A stretch of DNA of 64,000 bases, from positions 329,194,294 to 329,258,293 of the forward strand of contig NC_053390.1 in the NCBI RefSeq assembly GCF_905171765.1. Reading direction: 5' to 3'. Under the pieces are notes generated by a model. That model made no database searches and was not told the origin of the DNA. It worked only from the letters and a program-made list of their open reading frames with translations. A program made the position numbers and the translations under genes. The stretch is from Bufo bufo. Taxonomy: Eukaryota > Chordata > Amphibia > Anura > Bufonidae. Below, piece after piece: positions 31,801 through 42,599 of the stretch; within the stretch, counting starts at the first letter, position 1; each line of letters opens with the position of its first letter.

Positions 31801-32773
31801 CACTCCTCCAACCTTCTAGCCATCTTTCTCCCCAGCACAGCTGCCCCTTCCCCATTGAGGTGCAGCCCGTCCCTACGATAGAGCCTGTAGCCGATAGACA
31901 AATCGGCCCAGTTCTCCAGGAACCCAAACCCCTCCTTCCTACACCAGTTTTTGAGCCACTTGTTAATCTCCCTAATCTCCCATTGCCTTTCTTGTGTGGC
32001 TCGTGGTACAGGCAGTATTTCGGAAAATACTACCTTTGAGGTCCTTGCCCTCAGCTTTTGACCTAAATCCCTGAAATCATTTTTAAGGACTCTCCACCTA
32101 CCTCTAACTTTGTCATTGGTTCCGATATGGACCATGACCGCTGGATCATCTCCAGCCCCTCCCAGTAATCTGTCAACCCGATCCGCGATGTGTCGAACTC
32201 TAGCGCCAGGAAGACAGCACACTGTTCGGCGATCACGGTCTTTGTGACAGATTTCCCTATCTGTTCCCCTAATAATGGAGTCTCCCACTACCAGCACCTG
32301 TCTGGCCTGCCCTGCTCTCCTGGTTCCCTGCTTACTGGAGCTGACATTCCCCTGACTGGCAGAGGAAGTGTCTGGCTGCAGCAGTGCCGTCCCCGGATTG
32401 ACATCCCCCTCATCTGCCAAACGTGCAAACGTGTTGGGGTGTGTCAGATCAGGGCTAGCCTCCCTGGCACTCTTCCCTCTACCCCGCTTTCTAACTTTTA
32501 CCCAGCTAGCTACCTCACTTTCCTCAGCCTCCTCTCTGTCACCCTCCCCCTCATCTTCCCCAAAGAGTGCTTGCTCGGTGAGAAGCAAACTCTTTTGCAA
32601 ATTATCAATGCCTCAAGTGTTGCAACTTGCCCATTTAGAGACTCGATCTGCGATTCCAAATGGGTAATTTGCTCACATCTAGAACAAAGATATACACCCT
32701 TGAACTCCTGTTCCAGGACTGCATACATCATGCAAGATGTGCACTGGACTGCGTTGTAAATTGTGCAACACAT
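31791..32773 (-). pseudogene. LINE-B ORF1: zinc-binding/coiled-coil and SGNH esterase, one frameshift
   Basis: The 5' part (32773 to about 32612) begins MCCTIYN and has CTSC and CSRC cysteine pairs followed by a heptad-like coiled coil (THLESQIESLNGQVATLEAL). After a one-base shift near 32612 the frame continues through an acidic and a basic stretch into an SGNH/GDSL-type esterase: block I VVGDSIIRGTD, block III-like HIGTND, and the His block DGLHLN near the C terminus. Esterase-bearing ORF1s are known in CR1-group LINEs and may aid RNA or membrane association. The catalytic Ser, Asp and His are present. The gene stops at TAG 31793-31791. Confidence 0.88.
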
Positions 32774-33246
32774 ACTAAATGGGGATTACAACAGTAAAAA
32801 AGTAAAACAGTATAAATGATTTAGATCCTGTCTGCTGTAGTCGAAGGACCACGTAAAATTAAGCCAACAACACACAAGGAAATTATATCCAACCTTAGTT
32901 CCCAAACTCCTTTTCTTAAACTCCTGGTTTTTTAACTCCACTTAATAAGAAGCCACTTAGTAGAGCAAGCCTCAGAAAGAGCAGGCTCTGAAGAGTGTAA
33001 GTGGTTCAATTTATAGCACCTGGTTGCCCCAGGCACTCGCCTTAATTAAGCAGAGAGAAAAAAAAAAAAAAAAAAAACTCTGATTCCTAATCCAGCAGGA
33101 CCTAACATACAAACAGAAGAAGCTAATAGAAAAAACAGGTCCTCTTCATAAATGGCCTGTGAGATTATAGGACAAAAACAAGTCATTGAGTGCAGAATCT
33201 GGACAAAGGTCATGTCGGACACCCTGATCAGAACAGGAAACATTAA

Positions 33247-33660
33247 AGGCTATGTACACCTTTGGAGGCAATTTTTGTTTATGATTGCATTCTACTCATT
33301 TTTGGCTAAAAATCATATTTTCAGCTGTTCTGTCACAAAGGGTTAACAGTTTTTCTAGCTGTCTGACTGGTACTTTTACTTTTACTGGTCATCTAATAAC
33401 CCTTATCTCTAAACTACTAAGAGGTCATAAACACTTATTTAAGCCACATAAGAACTGAGCTATAGTGAGTGTTTATAAGGTCAGAGAGCAGAGATAAGAA
33501 GCCTGCCTGCTCCCCAGAAAATCCACAGGCAGCTGGTAGAGCATGTCAGCTCTGTACACAAAAAAGGATTCCATATTGTTAATAAAGGCCAATTGAAACA
33601 AATATTTTTAGCTCAAAATAAGTACAATGCAATCATTAAAAAAAATTGCCCCCATAGCCT
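33247..33660. mobile_element. TTAA-flanked MITE (T2-like)
   Basis: AGGCTATGTACACC at the left and its complementary right end (CCCCCATAGCCT) form inverted repeats that extend inward through AGGCAATTTTTGTTTATGAT with mismatches. TTAA flanks both ends (33243-33246 and 33661-33664). No coding sequence. Confidence 0.85.
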
Positions 33661-36415
33661 TTAACCTCTTTCTGCATATGGACATAACTGTACTCCCAGA
33701 TTGCAAGTAACTTAATGCAATCAGGCATACAGCTATGCCCGAACCATTAACCAGTGTTGTGACATTATAAAGTGTCACAAGACCGGAGTCTCTGCTGTCA
33801 CGAAGAACAGAGACACCGGATATGCCGGCAAGGGACCAATGCCAGTGGTCCCTTGCCAATGATTGCTCTGATTGTACAGACTAACCAATCAGAGTGTAGT
33901 TACTTGAAAATGCTGGTTTTAAAGCTCTGATCCCCATTGTTCATGACGATGGATATCAGACCCTGAATAAAGGCAGCTAGTGCCTCACTTTTTGACCCCA
34001 CTGTGTCTCTTAGTGCCCCCACTTTGTCCTTCAATGCCACAATTGTTCCCCCTCAGTGCCTTCTATGATGGCAGCGGCTCAGTAACTGAACCGCCGCCAT
34101 CAGCAGTGGGTGTCAGCTGTAACATACAGCTGAAATTCTGCTGTATCAGCCGAGATCAGTGCTGATACCGATCCCGGACGTTTAACACCTTAGATGCTGC
34201 AGTAGGTAGCCACCTCACCATCCATGAGGTTAACCGAGAGACGGAGCTTCCTTCCATTGGGCCCCATGTGATGTGTTTGCAGGGACCAGATGGTTGCCAT
34301 GGCAGTCGGAGGCCTTAAAAAGGCCTCCAGGCTTTCTATGTACCTAAGTCTGACAGGCCCTGTCATCAGACTCAGACCAAGTGGACTGAGTAAAAAACTT
34401 TTTTTTTTTTTTTTTAAATAGCTTTTTCCCATATCAGCTTATATATAATTGGTTAAAAATATTTGGTACGTGAGGGGAAGACTGCAGGAAAGATCAGTTT
34501 CAAACATGACATCGAGACAGCTGGCAGCATGTTGAGAGTGAAAAACTAGGTTTAGGTAGGTTAGTACATGGAGAAAATATAAGTAGTTCAGATTCTGTAA
34601 GATTCAGTTTCAGATAAAGAGAGGACATGATGTAAGGGACAGCAGACAGACAGTCACTGGTGTTTTGTAGTAGTGCAGGGGAGATGTCATGGGGCAAGGT
34701 ATGTAGTCTGGTGTCATCAGCATGTCACTGAAAACCATATCTACTAAATGACAGCTTATACTGAAAAGTCAAGGTACATAGAATGAGCCTAAACTTAACA
34801 CCTTGACTAGAGTGCACAGAGAGAACAAGCAATAAACTTCAATTATTGCAGCAATATACACCGCCATGAGATAAGGGAAATAATATTAGTAGAGACTGCC
34901 ATTAATGAAATCTCAAATTGTCCCAAAAAGTCAACCCCCCATCCCTCTTTAAATGGGAAGATCGTTTAGTAAACTTGACTAGAAGTGAAGGCCTAAAGAA
35001 ATGCTGAGGCACACCATTTACAGAAATAGCTGCTTCATAAATATTTGATATGAAATTGAAAATCTTCTGTTGACCTCAATTTCAGCCTGGTACTGTACTT
35101 CTTTTTCCTTGCAGAATGTTGTATACATCATCTGTGCATAGATCTCTTAAAATAGTCACTGTGTCTCTCCTCAAGACACTATATCAATTCCCCCTTCAAG
35201 GACAAAGATCACAAATTAATGTTAACGTGTAACATGCTACCGGTCCTGAAGATGAAATAGTATAGTGACATAGAGCTGCGGTTGTTATACCTTCTATAGG
35301 GGAAAGGTTATGGATGTTTTTGCTCTGTTTGGTTAGAAACTAAGAGATTTTGTTCTTAGTGTTCAGTCCTATGTTATTGGCTTCTTTACTTTGTCAGTGT
35401 ATAATGGAAACAACAACAGAGATTCTTAGAAGACAGAAGCAACTCAAATGTCTTAAAGTGAACAGACATTTTGGGAGGGGAGTAGGAAGACATTAGTGGT
35501 ACATGATTAGGTTCTGAAACCAATATCCAACCATGTGAATCCAACTGCTGTGTCACCAAACTCTCAATTGCTAGTAATGATAGGAAAGAAATGTACCTCT
35601 TCTACTCCTGGGAGCACCACATAACTTTTTCAGAGGCCACATGGTTGACCATTGACTATAATAAGCCAAGCAAAGCATTACTTGTGCTTCCATGCATTCT
35701 AGCGATTGGCAGGGTCCTAGTAGTCATCCCCTCACCAATTAGACATGGATTACATAGCTTAATGATGGCACAGAGTAGGAGGATACATAAAATAAAGATA
35801 AAAAAGCGTTCTCACCTTTTAAATGCTTCTCCCCTCTAGTACTACTGCTCTGGAAGCCCGGAAGCCCTCTACTCTGTGCCAATATATCTCACAAGGACCC
35901 ATAAGGTCAAGTTTTGTCTAATATTGATCAAACTTGACTTACTGTATATTTAATCAGATATTACATAAAAATATTACACTATAAACTGCACTTTTGTGTT
36001 TGACAAAAAAAATCTTCAGAAAATAAAATAAGTATAACACTATAAATTAATTTAATTACTGGAGGTGTAACAAAAATTGAACAGACTACACTGGATTTTT
36101 TATTATTGTTACACACTTAGCAAGCTTTTATTTTAAATGGCCTACATCTGAATTATAGGACACTGCATGACTTTACCTTGTCACTGGGCCAGGTCCACAA
36201 TGTAGTAATTGTTTGTATAATCTTATATATGTGGAAACTGCACATACAATTCAGTCAGTTCAATCATATTGTAATACATCAGAATACTTTTAATAATAAA
36301 GTAACTATACATTATTGTATTGTGATGAATCAAAGCCATATTTAAACTTGCAATCAAAACTTGCAATCAAAATGTTGTTTGTTTTGTATGCACATTACAT
36401 TTTCCTCTCTGGTAG
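33661..36415. other. No gene recognised; start resembles a TTAA-type element
   Basis: Sequence from TTAACCTCTTTCTGCATATG (33661) looks like the end of a piggyBac- or Kolobok-type element and shares its TTAA with the MITE on its left, but I could not find the matching right end. Thereafter (about 34450-36410) I see only AT-rich unique sequence. Confidence 0.4.
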
Positions 36416-36562
36416 GTTTATCCTTATGGCTCAGTTTCTCCTGCATTCAGTAGTGGACTAAGAGGCTTTCCTGCTCCCTTCTATCCCCTCAGTGTTGGCA
36501 TAGTGAAGAGAGAAGCAGCTGAAGTGCCCAGACACATTTCATTCATTCGTCCCTACTTCTAA
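36416..36562 (+). other. Possible terminal coding exon (weak)
   Basis: TTTTCCTCTCTGGTAG (36400-36415) resembles a splice acceptor. The 147 bp after it are open in phase 0 for 48 codons to TAA. The peptide begins VYPYGSVSPAFSSGLRGFP and is Pro/Tyr/Phe-rich, and the stretch is more GC-rich than its surroundings. I do not recognise the protein. A 48-codon open frame arises by chance roughly one time in ten, so this is only a candidate. Confidence 0.25.
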
Positions 36563-37354
36563 ATGTATAGAGATGCATAGTTATATCTGTCTGTAGATAG
36601 TGGAGAAGAAAATTGTGGAGCCTTTACATACCATATGTATCTTTGTATGTATGTGAGGGAACATTTTCTATGCAAGGGAGGAAGGGGTTAATAAAAACTA
36701 ATTGCAGTAAGATGCAGGTACTTGACTGACTCATATGAGCTCCTGCCCACTAGTGTTGAGCGAGCACCAAAGTGCTAGGTGCTCTGGCCGAACACATCGG
36801 TATGCTCGTGTGTTCTACCGAGCACAATTTAAGTCAATGGGAGAACCCCAGGCACCCCCTGCTCGGAAAAAAGAGGGTGTCTGGTTCATAAAAAAAAGAT
36901 TAGACATTTATGGAAACCCCATTCAAATGGTTTGGAAACAGCATTAAGAGTATAGCTGGATGCATCTTAGACTCCTATTATGTACGACATACAATAGAAA
37001 ACCACACAAAGGCTATATGCCAAAAGCCAGGTATGTACAAGCCATCCATGAAACAGATAACAGCCAGCATACCTTACAATGCAATTCTTGTGCACTATGA
37101 GATATTCCAAATCAGCTCTCATCTGACTGAGAACCAGTAAACCTCAAAGTTATTTTCCATCCGTTGGATGGCTTGGGTGGACCTGCACACCTAGATCAAT
37201 ATCATTAGGGCGACAAAAAGTTTTCTGATTGTCCTAACATAATATTCTAATAATAACCTTTCTATACAGTTTTGGCATGTAAAAACGAATTTGCATAAAC
37301 ATGGGCATATGGGAAAGACATGCAAATGAGCAGAATCTGCCTTGTTTTTCAGCT

Positions 37355-37558
37355 GTCATAAGACTATGAAAACCAATAGATGGCGCTATTGAGTTATATG
37401 AACAGTTATATATGAACAGCGCCATCTATTGGTTTCACAGTCTTATGACAACAGACTAATAGACTAATCTGACTAATTGTCAGAAGACTATGAAACCAAT
37501 AGATGGTGCTGTTCATAACTCAATAGCGTCATCTATTGGTTTCATAGTCTTCTGACAA
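37355..37558. repeat. Two tandem hairpins in the left arm
   Basis: 37355-37449 and 37478-37558 each fold into a stem of about 30 bp containing ACCAATAGATGGCGCT and its complement, with a loop carrying GAGTTAT. Matching hairpins lie in the right arm. Confidence 0.85.
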
Positions 37559-37639
37559 GAATATTAGACAAGCTTTTTAGTGTAGCCTTTTGCATGGAAA
37601 ATGCGCAATAAAAATTCGCGATTAGAATATTCGCGATCT

Positions 37640-38042
37640 ACACTGAGTTATTACCCAGCTTTCCCAGTGTCAGATATCTTCACTGAGTTATTACCCAACT
37701 TTCCCAGTGTCAGATTTTATCACTGAGTTATTACCCAGCTTTTTCAGTGTCAGATATCTTCACTGAGTTATTACCCAGCTTTTCCAGTGTCAGATATTAT
37801 TACTGACTTACTACCGAGCTTTCCCAGTGTCAGATATCATAACTGAGTTATTACCCACCTTTCCCAGTGTCAAATATCTTCACTGAGTTATTACCCAGTT
37901 TTCCCAGTGTCAGATATATTCACTGAGTTATTACCCAACTTTCCCAGTGTCCGATTTTATCACTAAGTTATTACCCAGCTTTACCAGTGTCAGATTTTAT
38001 CACTGAGTTATTACCCAGATTTCCCAGTGTCAGATATCATCC
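37640..38042. repeat. 40-bp tandem array in the centre of the palindrome
   Basis: Ten units of CACTGAGTTATTACCCAGCT plus TTCCCAGTGTCAGATATCTT, period 40 bp. It is bounded by inverted copies of GATCTACACT/AGTGTAGATC and of GAATATTCGCG-type sequence. Confidence 0.95.
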
Positions 38043-38124
38043 TAGTGTAGATCGCGAATATTCTAATTTTCCATGCAAAAGGCTACACTAATAAGCTTCT
38101 CATAAGACTCATAGTCTAATATTC

Positions 38125-38301
38125 TTGTCAGAAGACTATGAAACCAATAGATGGCACTATTGAGTTATGACCAGCGCCATCTATTGGTTTCATAGTCTTC
38201 TGACAAAACTATTAGTCTGTTGTCATAAGACTGTGAAACCAATAGATGGCGCTGTTCATAACTCAATAGCGCCATCTATTGGTTTTCATAGTCTTATGAC
38301 A
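38125..38301. repeat. Two hairpins in the right arm
   Basis: 38125-38206 and 38221-38301 are further copies of the ACCAATAGATGGCGCT hairpin. The arms differ at a few positions, so the copies have diverged slightly. Confidence 0.85.
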
Positions 38302-38965
38302 GCTGAAAAACAAGGCAGATTTTGCTCATTTGCATGTCTTTCCCATATGCCCATGGTTATGCAAATTAGTTTTTACATGACAAAACTGTATAGAAAGGTT
38401 ATTGAATATTATCTTAGGACAATCAGAACACTTTTTGTCTCCCTAATGATATTGATCTAGATGCGCAGGTCCACCCAAGCCATCCAACAGATCTGAAGTA
38501 ACTTTGATGCTTACTGGCTCTCACTCAGATGAGAGCTGGTTTGGAATGTCTCATAGTGCACAAGGCTGCCATTGTAAGGTATGCTGACTAAACCTGTCAT
38601 CTGTCTCATGGATAAATTGATGGCTTGTATATACCTAGCTTTTGGCATATAGCCTATAAGTGGTTGTCTATTGTATGTCGTAGATAATAGGTGTCCAAGA
38701 TGCATCCAGCCATCCTCTTAATGCTGTTACCAAACCGTTTTGATGGGGTTTCCGTTTCCAACCTTTTTTTGTGAACCAGACACCCTCTCTTCTTCAGAGC
38801 AAGGGGTGCCTGGTTTGATGCTCGGGTCTCCAATTGACTTTCATTGTATTAAATTGTACATGAGCACCCGAAGCATTTTGCCGAGCACTCGGATCTGCTG
38901 AGCATGGCGATGCTTGAGTCGAACCGGTATTTGGCTGAGCATGCTCGCTCATCACTACTGCCCAC

Positions 38966-39764
38966 CCACAGAAAGGGAAGAAAGTTCTTAAAAAAAATGA
39001 ATAAAAAAAGCTTGAAAATCATGGGATAACCCCCTTTATAGAAATAATATGCCGCACATATGAATACGCTCATCAGAATGGAATTGTTAATGTGGTGATT
39101 AGAGTAATTTTTTCTGTTGAAAGGGGAAAAACTGTCAAAATTATCTCTAGAGGGGAAAAGCGGAATAGAAATAAAAATGCTGGCAGAAATGGTATGACAA
39201 GAAAAATGTGTTGTTGAAGCGAAGGGGATATAGGTAAGGGAAATTGTATTGGAGAAGAAAGGGGTGACAAATGCTTTGAAGACATTAACGAGGGCAAAAC
39301 ATGGTCTGCAGAATTATGTATTACCAGGTTACTTCCATAAATGTGCACCCAGCAAACTATGCTGATGAGTTTGTAGCTAGCTGGGAAAGCGAACATAAAA
39401 ATGATGGGGCATAAAAAGTTATGGGGCAGAAGTATATTGTTTGGTTTCTATTAGCTCTGATAGTCTTATTTGTATGGTGTTATTATTCTGGGTTTTTATG
39501 GTGGTGCTATTTGAGATGTGCATGATAGTGTTATTTCAGTGGTATTTGATAGTATCATTTCATAAATGTATGGTGCTATACATCATCAATGTAATAGGAT
39601 ATTGAGTTGTGTTCTGTCTTCATACACGTTCACACAGTGTGCAGTCTGACATTCAGCATAAACCATTCCTGTCTTCCTAATAAGAGGACTGTTTTTTTTC
39701 AGTCTAACTTGTTTATTGGTCAAGAGGTTGTACTCTCTGCGCGATGCGTGTGAGTGAGAGATTG
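38966..39764. other. No gene recognised
   Basis: AT-rich sequence with short chance frames; no structure found. Confidence 0.5.
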
Positions 39765-39766
39765 TA

Positions 39767-41348
39767 CACTGCTCAAAAAAATAAAGGGAACACAAAAATA
39801 ACACATCCTAGATCTGAATTAATTAAATATTCTTCTGAAATACTTTGTTCTTTACATAGTTGAATGTGCTGACAACAAAATCACACAAAAATAAAAAAAT
39901 GGAAATCAAATTTTTCAACCCATGGAGGTCTGGATTTGGAGTCACACTAAAAAATAAAGTGGAAAAACACACTACAGGCTGATCCAACTTTGATGTAATG
40001 TCCTTAAAACAAGTCAAAATGAGGCTCAGTAGTGTGTGTGGCCTCCACGTGCCTGTATGACCTCCCTACAACGCCTGTGCATGCTCCTGATGAGGTGGCG
40101 GACGGTCTCCTGAGGGATCTCCTCCCAGACCTGGACTAAAGCATCTGCAAACTCCTGGACAGTCTGTGGTGCAACGTGACGTTGGTGGATAGAGCGAGAC
40201 ATGATGTCCCAGATGTGCTCAATTGGATTCAGGTCTAGGGAATGGGCGGGCCAGTCCATAGCATCAATGCCTTCGTCTTGCAGGAACTGCTGACACACTC
40301 CAGCCACATGAGGTCTAGCATTGTCTTGCATTAGGAGGAACCCAGGGCCAACCGCACCAGCATATGGTCTCACAAGGGGTCTGAGGATCTCATCTCGGTA
40401 CCTAATGGCAGTCAGGCTACCTCTGGCGATCACATGGAGGGCTGTGCGGCCCTCCAAAGAAATGCCACCCCACACCATTACTGACCCAATGCCAAACCGG
40501 TCATGCTGGAGGATGTTGCAGGCAGCAGAACGTTCTCCACGGCGTCTCCAGACTCTGTCACGTCTGTCACATGTGCTCAGTGTGAACCTGCTTTCATCTG
40601 TGAAGAGCACAGGGCGCCAGTGGCGAATTTGCCAATCTTGGTGTTCTCTGGCAAATGCCAAACGTCCTGCACGGTGTTGGGCTGTAAGCACAACCCCCAC
40701 CTGTGGACGTCGGGCCCTCATATCACCCTCATGGAGTCTGTTTCTGACCGTTTGAGCAGACACATGCACATTTGTGGCCTGCTGGAGGTCATTTTGCAGG
40801 GCTCTGGCAGTGCTCCTCCTGTTCCTCCTTGCACAAAGACGGAGGTAGTGGTCCTGCTGCTGGGTTGTTGCCCTCCTACGGCCTCCTCCATGTCTCCTGA
40901 TGTACTGGCCTGTCTCCTGGTAGCGCCTCCATGCTCTGGACACTACGCTGACAGACACAGCAAACCTTCTTGCCACAGCTCGCATTGATGTGCCATCCTG
41001 GATAAGCTGCACTACCTGAGCCACTTGTGTGGGTTGTAGACTCCGTCTCATGCTACTACTAGAGTGAAAGCACCGCCAGCATTCAAAAGTGACCAAAACA
41101 TCAGCCAGGAAGCATAGGAACTGAGAAGTGGTCTGTGGTCACCACCTGCAGAACCACTCCTTTATTGGGGGTGTCTTGCTAATTGCCTATAATTTCCACC
41201 TGTTGTCTATCCCATTTGCACAACAGCATGTGAAATTGATTGTCACTCAGTGTCTCTTCCTAAGTGGACAGTTTGATTTCACAGAAGTGTGATTGACTTG
41301 GAGTTACATTGTGTTGTTTAAGTGTTCCCTTTATTTTTTTGAGCAGTG
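39767..41348 (-). mobile_element. Tc1-like transposon with intact gene
   Basis: Inverted ends CACTGCTCAAAAAAATAAAG and its complement are flanked by TA (39765-39766 and 41349-41350). The 27 terminal bases match at both ends. Length 1582 bp. It holds one uninterrupted transposase gene on the minus strand. Confidence 0.96.
40026..41051 (-). CDS. Tc1-like transposase, apparently complete (341 residues)
   Basis: The enzyme cuts the element at its inverted ends and inserts it at TA sites in the nucleus. I chose ATG 41051 ([12 protein letters not shown]) because this gives the usual Tc1 length of about 340 residues; an upstream in-frame ATG at 41096 adds 15 residues unlike the family. Residues 1-110 form two helix-turn-helix modules ([20 protein letters not shown], then a second near [10 protein letters not shown]) joined by a GRRR-type basic linker (GGGRRRAT). 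The DDE domain has LFTDESRF (first Asp), [19 protein letters not shown] (second Asp) and [12 protein letters not shown] (Glu), the DD34E pattern. The stop is TGA after GGHTHY. No frameshift or stop was found, so the copy may be young or still active. Confidence 0.95.
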   Translation of the reverse strand: MRRSLQPTQVAQVVQLIQDGTSMRAVARRFAVSVSVVSRAWRRYQETGQYIRRHGGGRRRATTQQQDHYLRLCARRNRRSTARALQNDLQQATNVHVSAQTVRNRLHEGDMRARRPQVGVVLTAQHRAGRLAFAREHQDWQIRHWRPVLFTDESRFTLSTCDRRDRVWRRRGERSAACNILQHDRFGIGSVMVWGGISLEGRTALHVIARGSLTAIRYRDEILRPLVRPYAGAVGPGFLLMQDNARPHVAGVCQQFLQDEGIDAMDWPAHSLDLNPIEHIWDIMSRSIHQRHVAPQTVQEFADALVQVWEEIPQETVRHLIRSMHRRCREVIQARGGHTHY

Positions 41349-41350
41349 TA

Positions 41351-41907
41351 CAAGTGTGCGGTAAAACAGATATGCTTTTACAAGGATGGTGGAGTTTGAG
41401 AAGGACATATGCAGAAGGACAGCTCTGCTGATGTGCCCTGGTGACTGGAGACTTCTCTTTCCCAGGATGCTTTGCACTCCCACAATGCTTTGCACCACCC
41501 ACAATGCAACAGTCTTTGTAATAGGAAAAACAAAGTGTAATACAACTTAACACCACTAGATGCTATAACCACACTAATCACTACAGAAATACCAAAACTG
41601 AGGCACACGTGATCTGTAATAATTCTCAAACTCTGCTGGGCAGAACAAGTTGTGTGTTGCAATAATATGTGAGCTTTGAAATGCAGTTTTATTGGATGCT
41701 GTCTGTTGGTATTATGTACAAGTGCAACTTCCCTGAAAAGGGTGCTCCACGGCAGAAACCCTGCCCTCAAACAAATATTCCTCTACAATACACCTAATTC
41801 TACCCTCTTTTCCACATTTCACTAGAAGTAGTACATTTCTGGTTCATCAGGGAGCCCTGGGACAGCATGCTACCAACATACTGAGTGACCAGGCAGTGAC
41901 CAGTGTG
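41351..41907. other. No gene recognised
   Basis: Short chance frames only. The pair TTTCCCAGGATGCTTTGCAC and CACAATGCTTTGCACC near 41460-41500 is a small local repetition. Confidence 0.5.
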
Positions 41908-42395
41908 GCCATCATTACTTTAAGAAATGACGGTCAGTCAGTCAGCCGAAAAATTGGGAAAACTTTGAAAGTAATGGCTATTTGACCATGAAGGAGAGTG
42001 ATGGGGTGCTGCGCCAGATGACCTGGCCTCCACAGTCACCGGACCTTAACCCAATCGAGATGGTTTGGGGTGAGCTGCACCGCAGAGTAAAGGCAAAATG
42101 GCCAACAAGTGCTAAGCATCTCTGGGAGCTACTTCAAGACTGTTGGAAGACCATTTCAGGGGACTACCTCTTGAAGCTCATCAAGAGAATGCCAAGAGTG
42201 TGCAAAGCAGTAATCAAAGCAAAAGGTGGCTACTTTGAAGAACCTAGAATATGACATATTTTCAGTTGTTTTACACTTGTTTGTTATGTATATAATTCCA
42301 CATGTGTTAATTCATAGTTTTGATGCCTTCATAGTCATGAAAATAAAGAAAACTCTTTGAATGAGAAGGTGTGTCCAAACTTTTGGTCTGTACTG
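41908..42395 (+). pseudogene. Tc1-like relic (internally deleted)
   Basis: A fragment of the N-terminal region (near 41925-41965, encoding DGQSVSRKIGKTLK-like sequence) is joined directly to the C-terminal third of a transposase (41982-42254, [19 protein letters not shown] with the catalytic Glu). The right inverted end (GTGTGTCCAAACTTTTGGTC, then CTGTACTG) is followed by TA at 42396-42397. The left end is missing. It belongs to a different Tc1 family from the other two in the window. Confidence 0.9.
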
Positions 42396-42599
42396 TACAT
42401 ATTAGGTATCGCCGCATCCGTGACAACCTGCTCTATGCTCTATAAAAATGATTTAACCTGTCAGATGAATGTTGTAAATAACAAAAAAAAAACTGTGCCA
42501 AAACAGCTTTTTCTTGTTACCTTGCCTCACAAAAAGTGTAATATAGAGCAACCAAAAATCATATGTACCCTACACTAGTACCAACAAAACTTCCACCCT

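Larger units (their letters stand above)
28652..33057 (-). mobile_element. Nearly full-length CR1/L2-type LINE (LINE-B)
   Basis: On the minus strand it has a 5' leader, ORF1 (zinc/coiled-coil part and SGNH esterase), a complete ORF2, and a 3' end rich in CGGCCTTATGTACTATG followed by a short GTTACTAT microsatellite (28652-28676). The 5' boundary is not sharp: recognisable leader sequence reaches to about 33050, next to an A-run at 33058-33077. No target duplication was found, as is usual in the CR1 group. Only one frameshift, in ORF1, is visible. Confidence 0.9.
36751..38957. mobile_element. Palindromic non-autonomous hAT element related to hAT-1
   Basis: Ends TAGTGTTGAGCGAGCA and ...CTCATCACTA are flanked by the perfect 8-bp duplication CTGCCCAC (36743-36750 and 38958-38965). 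The whole 2207-bp element is a giant inverted repeat: arms of about 890 bp (36751-37639 and 38043-38957) enclose a 40-bp tandem array. Terminal 250 bp resemble the right end of hAT-1, including AAGATGCATCCAG and CTCTTCTTCAGAGCA-like segments. There is no transposase, so movement would need a related autonomous hAT. Confidence 0.93.

Noticed and set aside
33058..33077. Poly-A tail of a processed pseudogene
   Set aside because: Nothing recognisable as an mRNA copy precedes it on the plus strand; it borders the 5' region of LINE-B.
37640..38042. CRISPR-like array
   Set aside because: Units are contiguous 40-bp tandem repeats without unique spacers, inside a eukaryotic transposon.
37578..38090. 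Separate inner hAT element with TAGTGTAGCC ends inside the palindrome
   Set aside because: The flanking sequences continue as the same inverted arms and give no clean 8-bp duplication, so it is treated as part of the larger palindrome.
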